Assembly: GCF_900100845.1 (NCBI RefSeq)
Contig: NZ_FNFP01000003.1
Location: 286,572 to 350,571 of the forward strand
Reading direction: 5' to 3'
DNA length: 64,000 bases
DNA from: Natronincola ferrireducens
GTDB lineage: Bacteria; Bacillota; Clostridia; Peptostreptococcales; Natronincolaceae
Part shown: positions 39,082 through 47,500 of the stretch, piece by piece
Layout of the letters: each line of letters begins with the position of its first letter
Numbering within the stretch: the stretch's first letter is position 1
Program-made: the position numbers and the translations under genes
Notes under the pieces: generated by a model
Seen by the model: the letters and a program-made list of their open reading frames with translations, nothing else
What the model was told of the DNA's origin: nothing
Databases searched by the model: none

Positions 39082-40257
39082 ATGGATAACTTTATTGATG
39101 TAGGCTATAGTCAATTAACAAAAAAAAATGAGGAAATATGTGGTGATCGAGTAGAGATTGCTAGGACAGATGATGGGGTTATAGCTGTGATGTCAGATGG
39201 GCTAGGGAGTGGTATAAAGGCGAATATATTAGCTACCCTCACTTCTAAAATTGCCATTACTATGTTAAAAAATGGGGAAGAGCTATCGGAGGTTATTGAC
39301 ACAATCATTAATACATTACCCGTTTGTAAAGAGAGAGAAATTGCCTACTCTACCCTGACTATTATCTATACAAAAAAAACAGGTGATACCTATATAGTTG
39401 AGTTCGATAACCCCTCTGTTTTTTATTACAATAAAGAAAAAAATATAGTATCAAAATTAAAGTATAATACAATAACAATCAATGGAAGGATTGTTCTAGA
39501 AGCCCAATGTCACTTAAAGGAAAACGACAGTATTATTGCTGTTTCTGATGGGATAATCCACGCAGGAGCAGGGGAAGTCCTTAACTATGGCTGGGAATGG
39601 GAGCATGTAGCTAAATATTTACAAGGAATATGCTTAAACAAGAATGCTATGATGATTTCAAAGTCCTTAACAAACATCTGTAATGATTTATACAATGACA
39701 AACCCGGGGATGACGCTACTGTTGTAGCCATGAAAATGAAAAAGCCTCAAGTTTTTGATTTGTTTACTGGACCACCATTACTCAAAGAAAAGGATCCAGT
39801 GTTAGTAGAAAAGTTTATGGATAGTCCTGGAAAAAAAATTATATGTGGAGGAACAGCTGCCAACATTGTAGCCCGAGAACTACAAAGAGATTTAGTTATG
39901 GATGTAGACACAGTTACAGAAAAAATCCCACCCATATGCCATATGGAAGGGATCTATTTAATAACTGAGGGTGTATTAACAATGGAACAAACATTAAACT
40001 ACTTAAGAGAATTTTTAAACAATACTGTATCCTCCAGAACCATAAGGGAATTAGAAGAACAAAATGGTGCTACTATCTTGGCAAATACCCTACTTTATGA
40101 ATGCACCCATATTAATTTTTACTTAGGCCATTGTTTAAACGCTGCCTATCGGAACGAAGGTTTTCCTCAAAACCTGCAAAGAAAGTTTAAGATGGTAGGA
40201 CAAATAATTAATAGCTTAAGAAAATTAGGAAAAATTGTTAGTATCTATTATTTTTAA
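39082..40257 (+). CDS. SpoIIE-type PP2C phosphatase
   Basis: A 391-residue protein with a PP2C/SpoIIE phosphatase fold: DGVIAVMSDGLGSG near residue 24 and KPGDDATVVAMK near 210 carry the metal-binding aspartates. The C-terminal ~170 residues are a separate helical domain of unknown role. It directly follows the hydrogenase-like sensor, so it is the likely output of that sensor. The ATG at 39082 has AGGTGA eight bases upstream; starts at 39070 and 39073 would overlap the previous gene. Its substrate is unknown; no anti-sigma factor gene is nearby. Confidence 0.85.
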   Translation: MDNFIDVGYSQLTKKNEEICGDRVEIARTDDGVIAVMSDGLGSGIKANILATLTSKIAITMLKNGEELSEVIDTIINTLPVCKEREIAYSTLTIIYTKKTGDTYIVEFDNPSVFYYNKEKNIVSKLKYNTITINGRIVLEAQCHLKENDSIIAVSDGIIHAGAGEVLNYGWEWEHVAKYLQGICLNKNAMMISKSLTNICNDLYNDKPGDDATVVAMKMKKPQVFDLFTGPPLLKEKDPVLVEKFMDSPGKKIICGGTAANIVARELQRDLVMDVDTVTEKIPPICHMEGIYLITEGVLTMEQTLNYLREFLNNTVSSRTIRELEEQNGATILANTLLYECTHINFYLGHCLNAAYRNEGFPQNLQRKFKMVGQIINSLRKLGKIVSIYYF

Positions 40258-40275
40258 GGGAAAAGGGGGAGAGAT

Positions 40276-40965
40276 ATGGATATCCAAGCAATAAAAGAAG
40301 ATCGTCAAGGGAAGGTTCCTTATGAGTATATTAGAAATATATTTAAGAATTGTGACCCAGAGAAGATGGCTGAACTATCAGGCACCTACTATGATAGTAG
40401 GGAAAATATCTTCATTATAAAGCTGATGGGTAGAGATTACATTGTAAAATATCCTACAGGAGAAGCATTTGAAAAGGATGATGGAGTAGAGATAGAATCC
40501 TATGCTATTAAAACCATATTTTTAAGATATCTTGCAAATGCAAAAGGTATACCCCTCACGGGAAAAAGCATTACATATAAGGAAATACCTGGAGGTCATG
40601 TTTATTATCATAACTTTTATACTAGGACAATATTAAAATTGGCAAAAACTTATGGTAACAAACTAGAGGAATTTATTGTTGCTGGAGAAAAAATAAATGG
40701 AGAACCCATTAAAACAGGAGATGCTGGGTATCGCTTTCAGTTTTTGAACAATGTTTATTTAACCTTCATTGTTTGGAAGGGGGACGAAGAATTTTCTCCC
40801 ACCGCCAATATATTATTTGATTTAAACACTTCCTATTATTTTGATGCAGAGGATTTAGCGGTGGTAGGAGAATTGGCGCTAGCTATATTTAAAAGGCATG
40901 GAAACCTTCCGGATTGGAAGGGGTTATATCAAAAACAACAACAAACTGTTAAAAATAAAAACTAG
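40276..40965 (+). CDS. DUF3786 domain protein
   Basis: A 229-residue soluble protein matching, from memory, the DUF3786 family, which recurs near corrinoid or CODH genes in anaerobes. It has no cysteine cluster and no transmembrane segment. An IIKLMGRDYIVKYP block near residue 50 and a PTANILFDLNTSYYFDAEDL block near 180 are the most family-like parts. It follows the phosphatase by 18 bases, with AAAAGGGGGAG upstream, and ends at the shared terminator. Function is unknown. Confidence 0.75.
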   Translation: MDIQAIKEDRQGKVPYEYIRNIFKNCDPEKMAELSGTYYDSRENIFIIKLMGRDYIVKYPTGEAFEKDDGVEIESYAIKTIFLRYLANAKGIPLTGKSITYKEIPGGHVYYHNFYTRTILKLAKTYGNKLEEFIVAGEKINGEPIKTGDAGYRFQFLNNVYLTFIVWKGDEEFSPTANILFDLNTSYYFDAEDLAVVGELALAIFKRHGNLPDWKGLYQKQQQTVKNKN

Positions 40966-40995
40966 CGGAGATATCTCTCCGCTACATGTGTTTTT
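40963..40995. terminator. Bidirectional terminator
   Basis: AGCGGAGA (40964-40971) pairs with TCTCCGCT (40976-40983). T-tracts lie on both sides, so it ends the acs-associated genes and the opposing nickel-protein operon. It overlaps the DUF3786 stop codon. Confidence 0.85.
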
Positions 40996-41263
40996 TCGCT
41001 TCTATCAGCATTTCATTTGCCTTGTCCATAAAGTCAACTGCTTTTTTAATATAGTCAGCTACTTCAGGTTTTTCCATTTTCTTCGATTTTTCTACCCATT
41101 CTAAAAAGTTGTCTTGATGGGATTTATTGTGATTAATCCAATGGACTAATAATACCCTCAAAGTTTTTTCATCATGACTCAAAGTAGGATCATCGATGGA
41201 TTCAGTGGGATTGTGACTGTGATCGTGACTATGGTTATGGTTTTCCTTATTACAGCAACACAT
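40982..41263 (-). CDS. Cys/His-rich small protein, possible nickel or metal binder
   Basis: A 93-residue protein. The first 16 residues, MCCCNKENHNHSHDHS, hold three cysteines and four histidines, a strong metal-binding stretch. The remaining ~75 residues are helical and hydrophilic. It is the last gene of a minus-strand unit with cooT and a DUF3842 gene, so a nickel storage or delivery role for the CODH/ACS enzymes is plausible. That function is inferred from context and not established. Confidence 0.7.
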   Translation of the reverse strand: MCCCNKENHNHSHDHSHNPTESIDDPTLSHDEKTLRVLLVHWINHNKSHQDNFLEWVEKSKKMEKPEVADYIKKAVDFMDKANEMLIEAKKHM

Positions 41264-41294
41264 AATAATTTCCCTCCCTAATTATTGATAGAAT

Positions 41295-41714
41295 TTATTT
41301 TTTAACATTAAACTCCTTTTTTAATACATCAATGGCATCTTTTATTAATAGCATTAAAGGTTTATTTTCTAAGCCTACTAGTTGAAAATTATCTGGTGCA
41401 ATTGGAAGTAAAATCTTTACAGCTTCAGATTCAGCAACTGCGGTTGCGATTTTATCTGTCACTTCTCCCATCATAGAATTAGGAATAACGATGGATAAGG
41501 GTCCTATAATGACATTGGCTTTCTTTGTAGATACCACTATAGCATTTTCTCCCGTTGCTCCTTTGTTGGCATGATTTTTTAACATAGCAGAAGTAGCAGT
41601 TGAATTAGTACCCAGACCATATACTTCAAAGTATGAGGGGAGCTCCTGCCTCAAATGGGCAACAATTTGACCACCTATTCCTCCTCCCATACCATCTATT
41701 ACTGCAATAATCAT
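41295..41714 (-). CDS. DUF3842 family protein
   Basis: A 139-residue protein with a glycine-rich N-terminal loop IAVIDGMGGGIGGQIV that resembles a nucleotide-binding Rossmann start, matching the DUF3842 family as I recall it. It lies between cooT and the Cys/His-rich gene. CGGGGG upstream of the ATG supports the start. Function is unknown; context suggests a link to nickel or CODH maturation. Confidence 0.8.
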   Translation of the reverse strand: MIIAVIDGMGGGIGGQIVAHLRQELPSYFEVYGLGTNSTATSAMLKNHANKGATGENAIVVSTKKANVIIGPLSIVIPNSMMGEVTDKIATAVAESEAVKILLPIAPDNFQLVGLENKPLMLLIKDAIDVLKKEFNVKK

Positions 41715-41810
41715 CTTTTAATCCCCCGATGTTATAAATTTTATCTTGGCTGTATCACAAAATTGCCGCTTCTTAATTCAAAGCATTAGATCAAGGATTA
41801 CAGACTCATT

Positions 41811-41999
41811 TTATTTATCAGAAATGATGATTTTATGGTCAATTAGTTTTATTTCCTTTACCTTACCCTCAACTATTTTTTGTTCTCCTAACAAATCAGC
41901 TAAATATATTTTTCCGTTTTCTGGCTTCATATAGACAACATTTTCCATAATCTTTTCTTCACCTTTATCTGTAATTAAATAAGCAGTTGATTCACACAT
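41811..41999 (-). CDS. cooT: CooT-like nickel-binding protein
   Basis: A 62-residue protein that starts MCES, with Cys2 being the nickel ligand in characterised CooT, and contains VVYMKPENGKIYLADLLGE and KEIKLIDHKIII, the family pattern. CooT from Rhodospirillum supports nickel supply to CODH. It is the first gene of a minus-strand operon facing the Wood-Ljungdahl cluster. AAAGGAGG precedes the ATG. Confidence 0.85.
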   Translation of the reverse strand: MCESTAYLITDKGEEKIMENVVYMKPENGKIYLADLLGEQKIVEGKVKEIKLIDHKIIISDK

Positions 42000-42069
42000 T
42001 TAAAAAACCTCCTTTAGTAGATTGAAGTACACTTGTGAATTAAGTTTTATTTTATGTATCTTTGTTAAA

Positions 42070-42099
42070 ATTATATCATAATTTTACAAGATGCGTCAA
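42070..42099 (-). promoter_or_regulatory. Predicted promoter of the cooT operon
   Basis: On the minus strand TTGACG (42099-42094), an 18-base spacer and an extended -10 TGATATAAT (box 42075-42070) lie about 70 bases upstream of cooT. Confidence 0.65.
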
Positions 42100-42226
42100 T
42101 GAATGTTTTTAAAACCATACAAGGAAATCCTTAGCTGGCATATGTTTTTTCTAAAGAAAAATAGGGTTAATGAAAATCTTCAGGTGTGAAAGTCTAAGGC
42201 AATATAATAGTAAAAAAGATACAGGA

Positions 42227-43270
42227 TTATCTATGGATATGAGACATCATATTTATGGCAAAAGTCTTAGCTTTATCCTCAATACCATCCACTTCAACAA
42301 TTGTACCAGGATCATTAGCTATTTCCATAATAGAAAAATAAGGTGGAAGTCTAAAGCCTTTATTGATGTTTAGCGCATCAATAAGTTGCCCAGCAACAGC
42401 ATCGCTTCCAGAATTTGCAGATATGATGACGGCAAAAACAGCTTTGTCATAGAACTTCATTTTCCTATAAAGAGCCGTTAATCTATTGATAACTGCCATC
42501 AAATTCGCAGAAATAGAATCATTATAGTTAGGACAGATCCATATCAATGCATCGGCCCTTTCAATAGCTGGAAGAATTTCTTTAACCATCATTCCTCCAT
42601 AATAACAACTATTTTGCATCCCTAGATGCTTGCAGGTTTGGTAGGGACATCCAATACAATCTAGAACGGTACCGTTTTCCACATGCAATTCATCTATTTC
42701 ACAATTGATTAAATTGTATTTTATCATATGCCATAACATTAAAGTATTGGAAGTTTGTTTTGAACTAGAATGTAAAACCACAATCTTTGATTTATCTAAG
42801 ACTGGGGGCCTGTCTTCTACCAACCTCTTTCCTAAGCGAAAAGATAACTCATAAGATATTTCCTCAAGGGACATATCAAATTTCTTTTGCCAAGTAAGAA
42901 AATTGCTTAGATTTTTTGTGGCCTCTACTAAAGAATGACCTATAAAACTACAACCTAGTTGATTAGCAGCAAAAACCACAGATTTAGCAAGAGTTTTTGT
43001 ATATAAGTTACTAGGACTATGGATTAACAAACCACCAGTTGAACCATTCAAAGCACCATTACCCCTTTTGGTTAAAGAAGATAATATTTTAAACAAAGGC
43101 ATGTTAAAGCCAACAGGATCCACCTCAATAGCAAATAAAATTTTTTTATTTTGCATATTTGGTATATTATCTGGAGTTTTAATAACAGTAACCTCATAAC
43201 CCTGGGTAGCCGCTGCAACCATATTAGATAGCTGGAGGGAGGGTTCTCCACACATAATTAAATGGATCAT
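42227..43270 (-). CDS. Flavodoxin-fold NAD(P)H oxidoreductase-like protein
   Basis: A 347-residue protein. The C-terminal ~190 residues resemble NADPH-dependent FMN reductases (VVLHSSSKQTSNT at about residue 173 for FMN phosphate binding). A cysteine cluster CIGCPYQTCKH lies near 213. The N-terminal ~160 residues are a separate domain with no family I recognise. The start overlaps the stop of the upstream dehydrogenase-like gene by four bases, so it is translationally coupled. It is the last gene of a three-gene cassette. Confidence 0.75.
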   Translation of the reverse strand: MIHLIMCGEPSLQLSNMVAAATQGYEVTVIKTPDNIPNMQNKKILFAIEVDPVGFNMPLFKILSSLTKRGNGALNGSTGGLLIHSPSNLYTKTLAKSVVFAANQLGCSFIGHSLVEATKNLSNFLTWQKKFDMSLEEISYELSFRLGKRLVEDRPPVLDKSKIVVLHSSSKQTSNTLMLWHMIKYNLINCEIDELHVENGTVLDCIGCPYQTCKHLGMQNSCYYGGMMVKEILPAIERADALIWICPNYNDSISANLMAVINRLTALYRKMKFYDKAVFAVIISANSGSDAVAGQLIDALNINKGFRLPPYFSIMEIANDPGTIVEVDGIEDKAKTFAINMMSHIHR

Positions 43271-44508
43271 ACCATTTTCTCCAACTTGGCATAGGTGTTT
43301 TGAAGTCTTTGCAATAATAACTCCGGCAGCTCCAGCCTTTCAACTTCTGTACCTGAGGAAGACAAGCGGTTTTTTGATCCCATATAGACCCCTCCCATAT
43401 AGGTTGCACTATAATGCCAATCACCTCTAATGGTGGCAATAATAGAGAGGCTTCCAGAGGAAAGAGCAGGGGCGATATAAGGCTTGAAACCCGTCTTTCT
43501 AACCTCTAGATTACCTGCCTTTGCTTTATTTGTTAAATATATAGAAAGAATTTCATTGTAATCTTCAATACTGTCTGCTATAACAAGATCCTCCCCATGG
43601 GGTCCAAAGGCTCTACCTTCCTTTAAATAATGTAGGGTTTTAGGATTTTCCTTTGCATAATAAGCGGCACGGGCATGCATTACCCCTAAACCATATCCCC
43701 TAACCTGCTCTGGAGCTAGACCCTTAAAATCGAAATTGCCTTGGGAATCTTTATTACTACTGTTAAAAACAACCTTACAAAGCAAATCTACAGGATCAGA
43801 AACTACGGCAAAGATACCCTTAAAATCGGCAGCTCTAGCCTTCTTGGCAAAGGTCTCAATAATATTGGCATTTTCCTGGAACTGTATCATTCGAACATCC
43901 TTCACATCCTTACCAACGGGGGGGACACCTTTAGCAATACAGAAGACAAACATATCACAATTAAAAAATTCACTTTCAGAAATAGGATACACCTCTGGAA
44001 ACCCTTCATTACCAGGGCAATAGACCTGATTTATTTCATAGGACCAACGCTGGAGTTTATCAGGTGTTCTATCATAGATACCTATAGAATCAATACAGTC
44101 TCCTCCCAACAGGCGAAGACCTATTAGCAGGGTACTGCCCACATCCCCTAGTCCAGCTATATGGACTCTCCATTTTGCGGGATGCCTCTCCAGTAATTTA
44201 TTTTGCCAATTAGGAAAGGTAGTATTAATAGCCATAATTCTCCTATCTTCTATTTTTTCTAGTATCCACTTTGGTAAATCATAAACTTCATTACCATCAA
44301 CCTGCAATAAATTGAGACCCTCTTTCTTTATAAACAGTAGAGAAGGATGGGTAATAGAGAAGGTTTTTCTAGATATGAAGGGATCTAAAGAGCATAGGTA
44401 GTAGATGATTTCATTATGCTCTTTTATTAGTACTTCCTCTACCCTTTCAAACTGGGGGTAATTATTTAATGAAAACATATACTTATTACGGAATTTGTAA
44501 TAAAACAT
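43267..44508 (-). CDS. Lactate/malate dehydrogenase-like protein
   Basis: A 413-residue protein. Residues 1-110 are an extra N-terminal domain. From about residue 113 there is a Rossmann NAD-binding start (VHIAGLGDVGSTLL), then VFCIAKGVPP, a VVSDPVDLL block near 243 and GPHGED near 305, whose histidine fits the catalytic histidine of the LDH/MDH family. Order and spacing match this family, but the extra domain and low similarity leave the substrate unknown. It sits 14 bases downstream of the 1630-residue protein gene and overlaps the flavodoxin-like gene. Confidence 0.75.
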   Translation of the reverse strand: MFYYKFRNKYMFSLNNYPQFERVEEVLIKEHNEIIYYLCSLDPFISRKTFSITHPSLLFIKKEGLNLLQVDGNEVYDLPKWILEKIEDRRIMAINTTFPNWQNKLLERHPAKWRVHIAGLGDVGSTLLIGLRLLGGDCIDSIGIYDRTPDKLQRWSYEINQVYCPGNEGFPEVYPISESEFFNCDMFVFCIAKGVPPVGKDVKDVRMIQFQENANIIETFAKKARAADFKGIFAVVSDPVDLLCKVVFNSSNKDSQGNFDFKGLAPEQVRGYGLGVMHARAAYYAKENPKTLHYLKEGRAFGPHGEDLVIADSIEDYNEILSIYLTNKAKAGNLEVRKTGFKPYIAPALSSGSLSIIATIRGDWHYSATYMGGVYMGSKNRLSSSGTEVERLELPELLLQRLQNTYAKLEKMV

Positions 44509-44522
44509 CTTAATACCTCCTT

Positions 44523-47500
44523 TTAAGAGCTTTTAATAAAGTTGTATTCCAATCGTTTAAGCAGTTCTAAATCTCTATTAAGGTGAGTAGAAGGATTAAC
44601 ATTAAAGTCATAGAAGGAATTTTTTCCTTGATCTGGACAACGAGGATATAAAAACACCTCCCCAAGTAAAGAAAGGGTGAGCTTTCTTTCATTTGTCTTT
44701 TGATAAGTCATTTCTAATACTTTTAAAATTTCTAAAGCATTCTGAATACATACTAAAGATAAATTATAAAGACTTTCATTGGAGACTCCCTTTATAAAGG
44801 AGGGTGAAGTGTAGGGTAAAATTAAATTAATAGAGGGAAGTAAGTTTTTTTGGGGGTATATTCCACGCCATAAAGTGTCACCACCTATAAAGGGGTATAA
44901 GAGTCCTTCATTGAACCAATGACGAAGCTTAGGGATAAAATAAGCACTATCAACTTCTCTATTTTGAATTTCCATTAATTCCTTACCTTGACCCGACAAC
45001 ATTCCCACAACAATCTTTTTCACATGGATATTTTCTTTTTTCAGTATAGGGTCAAGGGCTTTAATACGGTACCCTTTATTTAAAAGATCATCTATTAGAA
45101 TAACAGGTTTATTGAAGGCATGTATTATTCTAATTTGCTTTTCTAAGCTTAGGTAATAGGGAAAAGCTCCTATTATAAAGTGTTTCATATTAGGGTTAAA
45201 CATTTTCTCTGTATGGAGGGTTTTAGTCACGGTATTTGGCACGATGGCTCTGTTTAAAATATTACCAAAAGGAACACACATAGAAGATCCTAACTTCTTA
45301 GGATATACAGGAAGTGGAGGAACTTCATTTTCACGACAAATTTTCTTCACGAGGGTTTCTTCTACTATATCTCTATCAAAACAAAGAACTAAGTGACCAG
45401 GGTATAGCTTTGTAAGAGCTTCCTGTAGCCTTTTTCTAGTAGCAGATATGATGGTTTTTACATTTTCATTACTTCTAAAGGGTTCTTTAATAAATGTCTG
45501 AATATCAAGATTTAAACTACAGGGGTTTGTCATATTTACTGCTAAGACAGGAGGATGGCTTGGGGAGTGGGACAGCTCTTGAAACCCATGGAGCTTTAGT
45601 ATTTTATATAGCTCCCTCGATGTACGGTCATCTATTTTATTAGTAAATATACCATAACCATAATCATTTTTCACACAATAAGCCAAGGTTTCTGTCAAAA
45701 TAATCTGACGAATATTATCGGAAGGAATGTCTTCTCTAACAAAAATACCATCTAACAATATAATTCTGCCTGTATAATTTTCACGGACACACTGGGAAAG
45801 ATGACTATCTTGAAATTCTTGATAAATTAAATCTGAGGGTAGCCAGTGAAAAATAGAATAAGCAAGAATCCTACAATGCTCCTTTGCATCCCGAATTAAA
45901 ATCAAGGTTGCATTTTTCTTTTGACTAATAGCTTCAATATTTTTAAAGGTTTTATGATAATCTTTGGGATGGAAGATGGATGCTATGGTATTGATTATCT
46001 CATAATTAAAGCTATTTCTAACATCAATATCAATAGAAATTGTTTGAACCAATGACTTATATTGAGGCTCTCTTCTATATAAATTGTTAGTATAAATATA
46101 TTTTTGGGAAAGAGGGTCTATCAATTTTGATATATCTCTATTTTCATCAATATAATTTCTAATTTGTGTAGAACTAATATCTTCGTATTGTGGGGGAAGA
46201 TTTAGTTTTATAACTGGCTGTTTAAAAGTAATAAGAATCTTTTCCATGTCATAAGCCTTTTCCCCATCGCAATCATCACTTCTTCTTTCAAATATAATGT
46301 GAGGAAAGTCAGTAATGGTACTTTGGCTCAGTTCTCTTTTATAGGCAGAGGCATTTAAGATTACATCTGTACCTACTACAATATATACTTTAGAGTGACA
46401 AAAGTTATTCTTTAAATCATTTAAGTTTTCAGGATTAGCAAGATTTACTGGAAAATCTTCAGGATACAAATAGATATCCATTTCATCAGCGATTGACATA
46501 TTAATGATGTTTTTTCTTTGAAGATTAGGCTGAGTACGTTTTGACCAAGAAAATTCATCAACTGCTAGATAAACCTCAAATCCTAAGTCTCTAATAGCTT
46601 TAGCTATTTCTTTGTGACCAAGGGTAAAAGGGTCAAAGGAGCCTGGAAAAAAGGCTACTTTTTCCGGCGTTTTTACACAAATATCGTTGAAGGCAAATTT
46701 GTAGCTTGAGATAAAACGATAAATATGATTTAATCCAGCAGAGTTAGTAAGAAATAATAACTCGCTTTCCTCTGAATCAGTTAAAAGTGTTAATACTTTT
46801 TTTCCTACCAATTGGAATATATAATATTTTTCTTCTAAGGTTAATAAACTTAAACCAAAGACTTCCTTTCCAATAACACTGAAGGAAACTTGCTTAATTT
46901 GAGGATTATGATGCACTAAGCCATTTAATAAAATCCCTAGCATTTTTGTCAAACGACGATTATAATGGACATCTTCTTCTTTAAATATTTCTTTGTATTT
47001 AGGGTAATTAGAGATAAACACACCGATTGTTTTTAATAATAAGGAATTGATATGGGTGTTGGCATGTTTAATTTTTTCTATTAAATCTTCAATAATTTCA
47101 TCTAATTCCAGTGGCTTTAGATAAATAATGATTTGTCCTAAATAATTTGGTATATATTTTGTAAATTGTGCACCTTCTATTTCAAGGGTTCGTAGCAATT
47201 CAATAGCAAGATCATTTCTTTGCTCCATGGGAAGATGAGGAAACACTTCTACCAATGACTCTCCTGCTTCACTTCTCACATTTTCCACAGCACTAACCTT
47301 TAACAGGTTAGAAAAATGCATTGCTATATAAAGTTTATTAATAACAGTATTTTTAAGAGCATGTTCCAATAAGAGCTTAATATGAAATTTCTTTGTAACC
47401 CAATTGATTTCTGTTTTTAGATTGTTTAAAAACATACTGGAGATTTTGTTGACGTCTTGATTATAAAAACTCTTTAAATTATCTATTATAGTATCCTCTA

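Noticed and set aside
41746..41934. Plus-strand reading frame opposite cooT
   Set aside because: It is antisense to cooT, which has a ribosome site, promoter and family match.
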